Origin: Xestospongia bergquistia
Taxonomy: Eukaryota > Porifera > Demospongiae > Haplosclerida > Petrosiidae
Reading direction: 5' to 3'
NCBI GenBank assembly: GCA_963965975.1
Contig: OZ014411.1
Location: 13,966,501 to 14,030,500 of the forward strand
Length of the DNA: 64,000 nucleotides
The notes beneath the pieces are model-generated. The model saw nothing but the letters and a program-made list of their open reading frames with translations. It was not told the DNA's origin and made no database searches. The position numbers and the translations under genes are program-made. This document shows, piece by piece, positions 47,088 to 59,408 of the stretch; position 1 is the first letter of the stretch; each line of letters starts with the position of its first letter.

Positions 47088-47783
47088 TCAGGTTAATTCA
47101 AACTTACAATACTCAGCTTCCATTAAAGCAACCACATCCTGTGATGTTGAGGGATCATCTTTTAAGATTGCAATTAAAACTGGAAATTTGCCTGGATTTA
47201 CAGCCACCTCATATTCAATGGTTTGTAACAGTTTAGAAACGCTTTCTAACACAACTCTGTCATTATGTCCGTTGACAGGTAAGGTCTTCTTAATATCTTC
47301 CAGTACCCACTCTGTAATAATGCCTTTATCACACAATTCATCAGCAATTCGACCTGCGTCTGTGATGACTGCAGCAATATTGTTCAAATGTTTAACCATT
47401 ACAGTTCTAGCATGTTGAATGGAGACAAAGTCTTCTTTAGTTGATCCAGCATAATCTATTTCCATTGTTCTTACTGCCTCTGCTGCTCTTCCATTATCAT
47501 TTAAACATTCTTTCAAAACTTTGATAAGAATGTCCATTTTTGAAGCGTCCTTAGCTATAGCTTGATCAACTGCTGTAAGCAGCTTAACAGCAGCTTGTTG
47601 TCTCTTTATGCTAGGACTTTCCCTGCCATTTTTCTCTTCTTGCACTTTGAGTTCTTGTGAAATCTCCACAGGTATAATTCCCTCTGTGCACAGCTCCTCG
47701 GCAATCTGTGCAGGATCCGTGATTGCATGACGCAGAGCTGGACAATACTTTCTCAATACTTTGCCTTCTCTAGAGCAGCTCAT
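47088..47783 (-). CDS. Protein with two CARD-like units
   Basis: A single open exon of 231 residues starting MSCSREGKVLRKY. It holds two copies of a helical unit of about 100 residues. Unit 1: LRHAITDPAQIAEELCTEGI, then AAVKLLTAVDQAI, MDILIKVLKECL, AVRTMEIDY. Unit 2: IAAVITDAGRIADELCDKGI, VVLESVSKLLQTI, FPVLIAILKDDP, VVALMEAEY. The same unit begins the tail-anchored protein at 43153-46478. I read it as a death-fold (CARD-like) module from length, helix pattern and the GII turn; the family assignment is inference. After MEAEY the DNA reads T|gtaagt, the same spot as the donor in the neighbour's exon 2, so a spliced form with a further 3' exon is possible; unspliced it ends five codons later with TAA. 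It is co-oriented with its relative 609 bp away. Confidence 0.7.
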   Translation of the reverse strand: MSCSREGKVLRKYCPALRHAITDPAQIAEELCTEGIIPVEISQELKVQEEKNGRESPSIKRQQAAVKLLTAVDQAIAKDASKMDILIKVLKECLNDNGRAAEAVRTMEIDYAGSTKEDFVSIQHARTVMVKHLNNIAAVITDAGRIADELCDKGIITEWVLEDIKKTLPVNGHNDRVVLESVSKLLQTIEYEVAVNPGKFPVLIAILKDDPSTSQDVVALMEAEYCKFELT

Positions 47784-48248
47784 TCTAGTTGAAGTGAGGA
47801 AATTTTCTCACATCGCTTATTACAAAACGTTACCAACCGCAAAAATGTGTAACTCCTACTTGTTAATTGCTGCTAATGTATACTAAGTATTGTGACTGTA
47901 ACAACTGTATTTAGCTATACTATATATAAATAATGAAAGTGTATTTATGAAAGCAATGGCTCCTTCTTGGAATTAGCTAGATGTAGTATACCTTGGTATC
48001 AATATGAACAGTAAACAATATTGTATAACGCATTAACTCATTTAACAGGTACCATTAATGGGTAAATTACATTAATGGCTTATTCAAAGCACAAAGATAA
48101 GTGGCAACAGTTCAATAGAAACAAAATTATACACCAATAAAAACAGATACCTAACATTTTACAATAAACAAAAACAGGTCGATATGACAACAAGGTATAT
48201 TAGGTCTGCTATATACATTTTATGATGAGTGTTCATTATTGTAATGTG
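47784..48248. other. Spacer between CARD-like gene and annexin
   Basis: AT-rich DNA of 465 bp containing the upstream region of the 47088-47783 gene and the 3' flank of the annexin. No gene seen. Confidence 0.5.
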
Positions 48249-51200
48249 TCAATATTCTCCAGCTAAAGCTAGCAGTGCTCTCTTGTAATCTCCACTTGTA
48301 TCTCCCTAAGGAATTAACAGTATATTCAATAACATAGTAACACTGACGTTATTAATTAGATAATTACTATTACCTGCTCAGATGTTATAAATTTAAGTAT
48401 GATAGCAAAAATCAGTATTCATACACTCCAATATGACTAACAGCTATTTCAGTCAATATCACAGCTACATTTCAGACATTAAATATTGACTATTAAATCA
48501 TATGTTTAGTCTGGACCAACTATGTTAATATAATGACCCATCATGACATCATGACATTACACAATGATAATGTAACTAGACCATGTTTGTTATTACCAAT
48601 ACATTTACAACTATTTCGTCTTTTGTTCTTATGACTATTTCTTATTGTCATGACAAGAAATGTCACCGAGCTTTAGTATTTTTAAGTGTCTTAGCTTCAT
48701 TACCTATCTCACTTCCTTCTAGACTAGACATTTAAATCGCAGTCATAACAGGACTACTCCGTCAAATTGTTATGTCTGCAGACCACACATAGATAAAACT
48801 AACAAACGCTATTAGAGTCAGTCCTCCATATGGAGAAAATGTATATCATTTAGTCCAACACATGTGGGTATGTAGTTATGAACTATGAACTAACAGCTGA
48901 TTTTTAGCTACTACTGGGAAATTTGTCTCGGAACAAATGATGTACAAGTTAAAAAGAATTGAGAGGGTTCAGGACGAGTGTCATTTGGCAGAAATGTGTT
49001 ACTAGTACAAATTGTACATTGTTATCTTAATTGCAGGCAGCATAAGTGATTTGTCATTGCTCATACAAAGAGTAATTCAAATATAACCCAAGCATTCAGC
49101 TTTAGAGTAATTATGCTCTATGGAATATTAATAATAAAATTAAATATCTCATATTTTGTAATATGAGTTTAAAGAGTGAGTGTTATCAATTTTATCATTA
49201 TCATTTATGCGTGCAGTAATTTGGTATATACCTTGATGAAGGATTCCAAAGATTTCCTATGCATTTTTTCGAAAGCTGATTTGATCTCAACCATATCCAC
49301 TTCACAACGAGATACCATAACTCGAATCAATGTTTTATCATCAGTACCCAAACCCTAGAAAGAGAAGACAAGAGAAACACGTCAACAATTCTATTAAAAG
49401 CCCCTACTAGTTACATATCTGTGACTTAATTTGTAGGAGAGGTATATTTTTGAAATGCTTAACTGGTTGACAAAGACTTAATCTGTAGGCCTTTCTCAAC
49501 ATCATCAATGAAAGACTTAAAATATATTACATTTAGTATTATTTATATCGCGTAATATCATTGACATACTTTCATTGACTTGTAAAGTCTCTCTGCAAAG
49601 TATCCTGATTTATCTCTGACACATTTAACTAAAGAAAATAAAGTAATGTAGCATATCCAGTTATAAAGACATTACAGCAGACTATATATAACAATAAAAT
49701 GAAAATATGTCCTATTTAAACAAAGACATACTTAAGTTATTACACATTAGTGTTGTCATAGCACATTAATTTATGGGATATGTTACATAATACTAGACAC
49801 TTCATACTATAGTATTACATCATAGTATTATATTATAATTACATCAATTTAATTAGCCATACATGTGTATGTCCACTAATCACCATTACTCACCAATAGT
49901 GATCATGGCATTCTTTAAATCTCCGGACATTTCTCGTGATATAGATTGCTCAATATCATAACGGGATATCTATAACAATAAAAGAATATCTTCTAAGAAA
50001 GTCTACTAAAACTGACTTTGGAGTATTCATCAAATACCACACGGAGATGAGCATAACTTCTTGCACACAAAATTGAATTAAATCTATTAGAAGAAGACAT
50101 TATCAGTAATAAGTCAAGCCTTATTACTTGTTAATATAATTATTGTCGATAGATGAAAGAAATGTATCAATAAATATGGTATGATATCAATGTACAGTTA
50201 TCTATGTAGAACATACTTTGCTTCGTCTGTGCCCCATTTGGCTTCTCCGGCTTGATATAATACCTACATCATATACAATATATATTATAATAGTATTAAT
50301 GTATAGAAATAAAAATTCCATAATCACTTTGTGTGGTCACCATATGTGTTTGTTAAAAACAAATTATAAGTATTTAGATTATCAGCTCCCTCTTGACATC
50401 TAATGCAGGTATTGTTAAACCTTCTTTACATATAAATTAACTTAAGTATCTTTAAAAATGGTGTTCTCTTTAAACAAGATACATTCCCTCAGTAATGAGG
50501 AGGTGTCCAAGATATTACACTACATACTATAATGTATACTGTATTGTACTATACTAGGTATTGTACTCTACTATATACCTGTGCATCTTGCCTTGCTTTC
50601 TGTCTATCAATAGGACCATCTGGTTCTCGAGCAGCCTGTTACAATACATCAACATATGAAATAAGTACATATCAATGCTTACTGTTGTCATTGATATCAA
50701 CAGTCTACGAAAATGTCCTGAAGTGTCACCTCGAATATCTTTCTCTAGTTCCACTTTATGATCTGTTTAAGGAAAAGATGCATCATTAGATACATATCTA
50801 TAGCACATAGTTGTATCAATACATTGTAACTATAGTTACTAAAATATCTATAATGAAGGACATATACAAATCACTTAATGTAGGGAGAATTATATAGATC
50901 AGTTTATCAGGAAACATGCCAAAAGTATATCCTACACTACATAAATTAATAAGGCTTTTAATTAATGTATATCTACCTACACAATAAGAACTGTATCTGT
51001 ATGGTGCTAATGTACATACCAATATCTTTACAGATTATAGTTATTTGTATTATTAGTAACTGTACCTTCTTTGTATTGTTTTTTAATTTTTTGTATTTCC
51101 TCATTACTTCTAGAACATAATATTTCAATAAGTGCATCTTCATCTGTCCCAACACCCTAAACAATAAGAGATTAATGTAATAAATATATAGCATTACCAC

Positions 51201-54200
51201 AATAATATAACTAGTTAATAATCAAGGTTATAATGACCATATCAAACAAGTTGCCATCTTGTGAGATAGGAGTGGGATCTAGTCAGTTTCCTATACTCAC
51301 CACACACACACACACACACACACACACAATATCAAAAACAGTTAGAATATACTATGGTCATTTCTACATTATCATTACAATGATATTGACCATTGGTAAT
51401 CAATCCTCTTGGGAAATAATCCATGATGTGTCACATATTACGCAATAGATAATAGTGTTGTTTGAGTGTAAATAAAATACAACAGAAAGTTGCTAATAAA
51501 GCAAATAATACAATTATGTTTCAAACAATAGAGTCATATATTGTTACCTCAATGCCTTTATGAAGATTGTAGGAATCAAATTCAGCTGGAGTCATCATTA
51601 GTCCTAAAATAACTTCCCTGAAGTTACCACTTAACTCACTCTTAAGTTCTTTAATAAGATCCTGTAAAATTAAGAGTATATTGTGATATCATTTAATATT
51701 AATAACAATTATTACAAATCCTATTTTTAAAAGACAGTATTTTCAAGGAGATACATAACAATATCAAAGGCCAAACTTGATTATTAATCCTATGTAGTAC
51801 TGGCATAGCCCCAGGGGGAGTTATCACAACCTTTTGATCTGAGGTTGCGTAATAAGAGGGCATGTACATGATAAACTCTTAAACCTGAAATCATCCAAGT
51901 TTGAAATTAACTATACTCATTATAATAGACAGTACAACATGATACACTTCTACAAATGAGCTGCTCCATTGAAAGTTAGTCCACTATAGCTATCATACAT
52001 TATATAGTAAAGCATTCGAGTGAAGTGGGTCAATAAATGACTTAATTCACAAAATTACTCTAATAAAACCATTCCAGATACCATTTGAAGGCCCAATTGT
52101 TTTCAAATAAAACTACTTGTAAATAATATTAATAAAAGTGACTTATACAATGAAGCAGTATATATATATATATATTATGTAAATATTAGGACATTCTTCT
52201 CTCGGTCTCTTGGCCTTCAACATGGTGACATTTAAAATTTTTCTCATAGTTTACAAATCACTCACTTTGCCATACATTGACTTGAATTTTAATTTAATCT
52301 GTTGTTTCTGTTCATTGGAACGTCTAGTTAATACAACAATAATAGCCTTTTCATCAGTACCTATAATATAACAATAGTATCAGTACCTATAATATATAAC
52401 AATAGTAGTACTATAATATAACAATAGTATCAGTACCTATAATATAACAATAGTATCAGTACCTATAATATATAACAATAGTATCGGTACCTATAATATA
52501 ACAATAGTACAATAATTAATTACTTTATAGTAAGTGAAGCATATTATATAGTGAGAAAGTTGTGAAAGGTAACCACTATTTGTTCATTAGTTCAACTCTT
52601 ACAATTTTCCCAAAACTACTACAAATACTATAGAAATTACATACCCAATCCTTTCATAGCATTCCGAAGAGCAGCAGCATCATTTTCTGCACTAAAGTTA
52701 GTAGCAGGTTTAACAGTGCCATGTGTCACAGGTGGCTAGAGTAGAATATAATAGAGAGTATATTACTATTACTACATTGTGTTGCTATGGGATGCTAGGG
52801 AGAGTACATATGGAGTGCATATACATATACAATCCTGTATTATCCATAAATAGAGGCATACTATTACAGGCCAGGTGGTCTAATAATTGTGTTGTCATGT
52901 TGATATCTCCAGTCCTTTCTATAGTAAATTAAATTGCATTCTTTAGTGAAAGAGAAAAATAACAAATTTGCCATTAAATAGTGCTTGGTTAAAATGTTTA
53001 CAATGTCAGCATTCAGAAATATTCTCATTTCCAGACTATTGTGTTAGCCCGGTGAAAGATCACTTCTCTATTTCTTTAGGAAATGATACATATAATGAAT
53101 GATATTGTCATATCCAATTCAGGCTTGGGGTCAAATTCATGAATATTTGTATTTAGCTGTATTTAAATATTTTTTTTGAGTATTTGTATTTTGAAATTTT
53201 GAAACAGGAAGTATTTGTACTTGTATTTGAAATACTTCGTGAAATCTCCAAATACTCTTTTTTAAATTGTTTGCTTCTATGGAAAGACTATTCAGCATAG
53301 CAGGAAACATTTTTCACCTCGATCGATGTCACCTAACTGACAAAACATTTGAAGAATGTGTGTTTATTAGATGCAATCAATAATTTGTAACAATTAGTTC
53401 ATTACATGTAAAAACAAATAATGGGGATGTTCTGGGATAGTACAAAGGAGTATTTGGAAAGTATTTAAATACTTTTCAAAGTATTTGTACTTGTATTTGA
53501 AATACATTCCTGCTAGAAGTATTTGTATTTGTATTTCATGTTTTGAGAGTATTTGTATTTGTATTTAAATAATGTTCAATGTATTTGACCCTATGCCTGA
53601 TCCAATTCATAATGAATGAAGACTATTATTATTACATACAATCTAAAAACTAGACACTGGTAGAAAATTGGATATGGGCAGATAAATATAACACTTAAAT
53701 GGCTTTAAGATAATTGCAGGTGTGGCTACAAATATTTACAAAAATTCAAAAAGCACATCCTATAAGGTAATCCTCTATATAAGCCACAATCATTACTGAT
53801 CACTAAGATAATTGATTATATTGTATATGAACGAATTTAAAAAGTTTTACTACAACTTTTTAGTCAACAGTGACATTAACAAATCCTATTTTTAAATTCA
53901 AGTAATCACAAACAATTTAACTAACTAAATAAAGTAAATTTGTCCTGTGTATATCATCTTTTCCTCTTTTTCCATTTCCTGATATGGTATAGAACTTTGG
54001 GAAAGCATTTTAAGAGTGCATACCTCGTATAAATGTAATTATTAGATTATATGAGGCATTTGTGTATGTTACAAGTATAAGTCATGTTGATCACTCACTT
54101 TATTAACACTCATAGCAGCCATTTTCTGTTGTGTATCAACAACATCTTGGATATTTCTACTAGTATGACTGGGAATAGGTTTAGCTTGAGGAGTAGACTA

Positions 54201-55618
54201 TGACAAAATAGGAATTATTGTCAGTATTGTATATAGAGAATCAACAAATAATAGTTTAGGACTTGTGATTTGTATAGCAATCACATAAACACATAAACAG
54301 CTCAATAAAAAGATGTGCACAGTCAACAATAAAATGTGTAGCGTTTACATTGATGTTGATGAAATGTTATGACAACATTATTTATACTAGCGTGCATATT
54401 CAGGAGCATATGATCAAGTGAAGGAGTATCGAACTTACACAAATCTTCATCTAAGCTTTACCATATAAAGTATATGCTTTTATTATGCAACACACGACTA
54501 CTAAGTGCTAAAATAACATTACTATAAAAAGCAATAGACTTGTCATAAGACATATGTATACTAACATATTCTGGAGGATTAATAACAATGTTTTCTCATA
54601 TGAATACTTTTGCTACTTGTGAATTTATTCTATCATAAGTTCTATTACCATACACATACCAAATTAATTAAGTGTTAAGTGGCAAGTTTATTTTCACAAA
54701 TAACCTATATTTATGAAAGAATTCCTCCTTAAAAATATCCCGGTATATGATAATCAAATACTCCTTCACTTTATAGCATATTATGTGTATTGTTATGATA
54801 CTAACATATCCAGGTCCATCTGTAGCTTGATACCCTGGGTAAGAGGAGCCAGATTGATAAGGTGTAGGTCCAGGTGGAGGAGGACCACCATACCCTGTCA
54901 ATGGAGCAGGAGGATAACCAGCAGAAGCGGCAGGAGGAGGATATCCACCTGTAAATATTGTATTAATATCAAAGTAGATATCTAGACATCAACATGATTA
55001 CATCCTACCTAACCACTTTCAAATTGGAAAGACATCACACAATCCTCCTTCCCTTCTCTCTCTCCCACCAATGAACCCCTAATCTATAATGTTACTGATA
55101 TACTTACCTCCGAGTGGTTGTGGTGGATAATGTCCTCCTGACAGTGGCATACCACTGCTTGGTGGTGGCATGCCACTTCCTGCCACGGGCATACCAATGC
55201 TTGGTGGAGGCATGCTACCTCCTGCCATGGGCATACCAGTACTTGGAGGTGGCATACCACCTCCTCCCACTGGCATACCACTAGGTATGGGCATACCACC
55301 TATTGGCATGGGCATACCTCCACTGGGTGGGGGCATGCTACTTCCTGGCATGGGCATACCACCACCCAGCGGTGGCATACCACTTCCTGGCATTGGCATG
55401 CCACCATGAGGAGTGGGTACCCATGGTTCCTATATAAACAATACAAAATGATGAAAGGAACATCTTGTTCATTTGTTTTTATAATTAGATGTCTTATTAT
55501 AATTATAACTCACAGATGGAGGATAACCTGGGGTATGTTGTGGATAAGGCACCTGTCCACTTAGCCCTGGAGGTGGTGGATAAGATTGTCCACTTGGAGG
55601 ATAAGGAGGATAGGACAT
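48249..55618 (-). CDS. Annexin with long Met/Pro/Gly-rich N-terminus (A7/A11-like)
   Basis: About 16 exons on the minus strand. Head exons: 55515-55618 ([19 protein letters not shown]), 55108-55429 (tandem [13 protein letters not shown]-type units), 54806-54948 ([18 protein letters not shown]) and about 54099-54200 ([13 protein letters not shown]). Core exons (near 52645-52737, 52267-52362, 51548-51663, 51066-51158, 50700-50770, 50578-50640, 50210-50265, 50045-50090, 49895-49972, 49566-49630, 49233-49354, 48249-48306) encode four annexin repeats. Each has the type-II calcium loop: [38 protein letters not shown] and [16 protein letters not shown]; the end is [18 protein letters not shown]. Annexins bind acidic phospholipid membranes in a calcium-dependent way. 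Long Gly/Pro/Tyr heads mark the A7/A11 type, involved in vesicle fusion and condensate or RNA-granule tethering. Exon borders in the core are approximate. It is divergent from the ankyrin-ROC-death gene across 219 bp. Confidence 0.9.
51299..51328. repeat. CA microsatellite
   Basis: About 14 CA units in an annexin intron. Confidence 0.95.
52362..52510. repeat. Tandem repeat in annexin intron
   Basis: About five to six imperfect copies of a unit of roughly 25 bp (ACCTATAATATAACAATAGT, then ATCAGT). It begins right at the 5' end of the following intron, so the array sits immediately beside an exon. Confidence 0.85.
53120..53599. mobile_element. hAT transposon remnant with perfect 8-bp target duplication
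   Basis: A 480-bp element in an annexin intron. The ends are CAGGCTTGGGGTCAAAT and, inverted, CAGGCATAGGGTCAAAT; ATCCAATT flanks both sides (53112-53119 and 53600-53607). The interior has many GTATTTGTATTTGAAATAC-type subterminal repeats. At 53273-53383 (plus) it keeps the C-terminal end of a hAT transposase: [35 protein letters not shown] and stop. This matches the hAT dimerisation (hATC) motif, so it is an internally deleted derivative of an autonomous element. Confidence 0.88.
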
Positions 55619-55837
55619 GTTTGTAATTATTTAACCTCTTGTTAACGAGTAATAACGACATTCACGATTGCTTATCGGACTTTGACCTTCTCTGGGCCTC
55701 TCGATATAAACTTTCTGTTTATCAAATTCTGATGCAATAATTTACACCAATCACTATGACATCATTATTTGGATCATTTTTGTTATTAAAATGCTATCTC
55801 ATCATGTTTACAACATAACAGTGATCTATAGTGATCG
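55619..55837. promoter_or_regulatory. Bidirectional promoter region (annexin / ankyrin-ROC-death)
   Basis: Only 219 bp separate the two divergent start codons. The region contains a CCAAT-type motif (CACCAATCAC), TGACATCAT (CRE/AP-1-like) and CTTATCGG (GATA-like). Shared control of both genes is likely from the spacing; the specific sites are motif guesses. Confidence 0.5.
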
Positions 55838-58800
55838 ATGACAGCTTTGGAGCGTTGCCTCCTCACTGCGTTTCACAATGCCGACAAACCAAAGTCCCTG
55901 GAATTGCTACATTTGTGTCCTGATCCAGCAAGTGTCAAAACAGAATCTAAGGACACTAACGGTGTTCTTACAATATGGGACTTGTCTCTCCTTCATTTGT
56001 CAGCCAAGAATAATTGGCCAGATATAGCAAGTATTTTAATTCGTGATTACCACTGCATTCCCGAGTCCGAGAACAACCGTTTAAGCACTCCTTTACATTA
56101 TTCAGCCAGGTATGGAAGTCTTGAGACACTTAAATACCTTATTGAACAACATGGCTGTGATCCAATGCGACTAACTAAGAATAAATGGACAGCTTTACAC
56201 TGGGCAGCTTCTATGGGTCAACTACATGTTCTCCAATACTTAATAGAAGTTCGACACTGTGATCCTTGGTTGATAGACAAGAATGGCCACAATCTACTAC
56301 ACCTTGCATGTTCTGGTGATCACACAGAAACAGTTGTGTATCTGTTATGTACAGGTAAAATTGATCCATTGCTCACTGACTCTTGGGGTTGTACACCTAG
56401 TGAATGGGCTAGAAACATTAACACAGACGAAATCCCAACTATAAGACTCTCGAAATACTTTGAAGACTGTCGTCTTGAATCTCCAGTTGATACATATACT
56501 CGAGTGTTTGTTCTTGGTAATAAGGAAGCAGGAAAGACATCATTGATTACAGTACTGAAGGAGCGTTCTTGTGGTGGTCATGGTGATGACGCTGGTAATG
56601 TTATCGGAGTTGATTTACATACCACTGGTATTATTCCAATTTTTATACAGAGCTCTGAAATTGGTAATATGATATTCTATGACTTTGCAGGCCATTCTGA
56701 ATATTATTACTCTCATGCTGCAGTACTAGAGAAAACAGTTACAACAATGCCATCTATATTCATAGTTGTGATTGATATCAGTCAAAGTGAAAACTATGTA
56801 GTTAAGCAATTTCATTACTGGATCAATTTTCTTCGTAACATTACAAGTAACGCAGATTTTAAACCTAAGGCACTAATAATTGCTAGCCATATGGACTGTC
56901 TTGAAACAAATGAACTCTGTCAACAAAGGATCTCTGTTATGGAGTCACTATTAATGAAGTGTTATGCCCAATACATTGAATGTCTTTCTATAATTGCCAC
57001 AGATTGCCGTAAAGTTAACTCTAATGAGGTCTGTAATATCACCCACAATCTTCTTTTACACTCTTTACCAATACTTGCCCAATCTGTCCACATAAACTAT
57101 AGATGCCACGCTCTTTATTCCTTTCTCAAAAATAATTGTAACGTTGCCCAAGGTGGAGCCTATTGTACTCTTGATCAGTTATCTCACTTTATTACAGATG
57201 CTTATAATGTTAATGAGTTTATACCAAGTGATAAAACTGTCTTAGTAGAACTTCTTACAGTCCTCTCCGAAAGAGGATTCATAATATTTCTTAAAGATCA
57301 AAATACTCTTGGGAAAAGTTGGGTAATATTTGACATTCATTGCCTACTGCATGAGATACATGGTACATTATTTTCACAAGATCACACTTGTTTGTCATTT
57401 ATCAGTAACATTGGTGTTGCTCCTTTGAATTGGCTTGCAGTAATGTTTCCAAAACATGATCCTGTAATGCTTGCATCTGTGCTAAGCAAGTTTGAAATAT
57501 GTCACATATTCAAAAATAGTGAGGATACTGAAAGAGAATGTAATAGAAAAACATTATTATTCTTTCCTTCTCTTGTCACCGCTTGTCGTCCTGCTTATTT
57601 GCCTTCTGAATTCCAATTTAAATGGCATCTACAATGTGTTGATCCATTAACATTTTTCTCTGTTCGCTTTTCTTACATTCTTCTACTTAAATTAGCATTG
57701 ACATTTCCATTGAAGATGATTCGGACTATGTCTTCATCACATATATACCCTGAAGTATCAAGCAGATGTCATATGTGGAATTTTGGAGTCCATTGGATAA
57801 ATGAAGACTTTGTTGAGACAGTAGTAGAATTAAGTGATCTACAAGAAGTTATAGTAAGCATGAAGTGGAGACAAGGTAAAGAGAAAGAGATGGCAAAGCT
57901 ACGTAGCTCTATAATATCACTTATTATTAACTTACATCAAAGACATTGTTCATTTGTTAGTGTAGTTGAGTTTTTGAGCATGTCAAACTCTTCTCTAGCT
58001 ATAACTCCTACTACCAAATTTGTCATGCAAGACATTGTACGAGCTGTTGTATTGAAGAAAGGTGTAGTAGATGATCAAGGACTTCAGTGTAGATCACTGA
58101 ATGAGCTGTTGCAAGGAGAACCATTTGTTAGTGTACCTACAGATATTCTTGTGAAGATCTTTACTTCTGAGCAAAATGAAATAGTACCTCCGTGTACCTT
58201 ACAACAAGTGAATAACGACCTTAGTCCATCTTTTATATTCTATGGACCTTTGACCTTTGGTAATTTGAAGTGCCAGCTAGAATGTTTTTCACTCTTTTAT
58301 AAAAGGAGTGATATGGTAAATTCTATAGTTATTGTATATTATTGTTTGATGACTTATATTATAGATTGAAAAGATCACCAAAGACCAGCAAGCTTTAGAC
58401 ACAGTGCAACATTTATACCCTCTTTCACAAGGTAATCATTGTTAAAATGTTATCAATGCACAGTTAGACATTTTGCTAATAACCCTTCGTCATCATAACA
58501 GCAAATGTACTTATAGAGGCTTATAGATTTTATTGTTATAAATGTATGTGATTATTTGTAATTTATAGGTAATAATGAGGTAACAATTTCTGGTGTTATC
58601 TTCTCTTTAAATGATTTACCAGATGGTCCATTAAGTGAGTCTCTAGCAATACAAATTTGTTTGTTAGTAATTACAATGAAAAGAGGATTTTGTCATTTTA
58701 ACTGAAGTCTCTGTTACCATAGTTTGATGTAAACCCAATACTGTGTTAACACTAGTTTAACTCAATATATATAAAGCAAACTAAAATACATTAATTATTC

Positions 58801-59408
58801 TTTGTAGTTATTGCCCAATTATAAAAACCATGAGCAAGAAACATATACTATATCAACTGAACTAACTAGGTTAGTTCAGTTGATATAGTATCCACTCATG
58901 GCTAATTTCAAGCCATGAACAAGAGATTACTTTTTGGTTTGCATTCAGGTTTATATACATATTGAATTAGAGTAGTTTAGGTTTATAATAACTCAGTATT
59001 GGGCTGACATTATCTTGATGAAACTATGGTAACAACGTCTTCTGTTGTTTTTCAAATGTACGCAATATCGAAAAGAGATGTGTATACTCAATTATATAAC
59101 AAGCTACGAATATGTAGATATTTTTTGGTTTATAATTCAGTTTTTAAATTTGTATTTTCATTCCAGATCACACTCATATTAGGGAAATTTGCCTATTTCT
59201 GAACCGTTTCAACAACTGGTTTGAACTAGGTATATGTTTAGGTCTCCATTATACTACACTCAAAACTATTGAAGATGACTACAGAAAAGAGACACGACGT
59301 AAAATGGAATTGATTACAAAATGGCTCGATATGTCAAATGATTCACAGAACCCTCCTTCAAAATGGACATTGTTACATGCTCTTAAAGATGTTGCAAAAA
59401 TCTGTTAG
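55838..59408 (+). CDS. Ankyrin-ROC-COR-death domain protein (ROCO GTPase)
   Basis: Four exons: 55838-58315, 58365-58431, 58569-58634 and 59167-59408, all in phase, giving 950 residues. Residues about 45-190 hold four ankyrin repeats (STPLHYSARYGSLETLKYLI, WTALHWAASMGQLHVLQYLI, HNLLHLACSGDHTETVVYLL). Residues 220-400 are a ROC GTPase: P-loop GNKEAGKTS (227-235), switch II DFAGH (282-286) and base-recognition ASHMD (349-353, in place of NKxD). Residues about 400-830 look like COR. The last 80 residues (FLNRFNNWFELGICLGL, RKMELITKWLDM, SKWTLLHALKDVAKIC) are a death domain, the canonical place for one. The layout matches DAPK1 without its kinase. ROCO proteins are dimerisation-regulated GTPases in cell death and immune signalling. 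The large first exon contrasts with the intron-rich neighbours. Confidence 0.85.
58677..59055. mobile_element. Foldback element with a perfect 22-bp central hairpin
   Basis: A roughly 380-bp imperfect palindrome inside the last intron of the ROCO gene. The ends CATTTTAACTGAAGTCTC and TGTTACCATAGTTTGATG face GATGAAACTATGGTAACAAC and GTCTTCTG. At the centre, 58845-58866 and 58870-58891 are exact inverse copies (ATACTATATCAACTGAACTA to start) around a 3-base loop. A related element lies at 61300-61760. Confidence 0.75.

Noticed and set aside
47188..47418. Plus-strand ORF
   Set aside because: Antisense shadow of the two-unit CARD-like exon.
46128..47783. One three-unit gene, with the 47088-47783 exon spliced straight to the exon ending at 46358
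   Set aside because: The phases fit, but this join would delete the first helix of the third unit, which is encoded by the separate 46409-46478 exon with its own ATG; a TGA lies in frame just before that ATG. Two genes is simpler, though alternative splicing is not excluded.
55170..55409. Plus-strand Pro/Gly/Met-rich ORF
   Set aside because: It is the antisense image of the annexin's repeat-coding exon; the minus-strand reading continues in frame into annexin exons.
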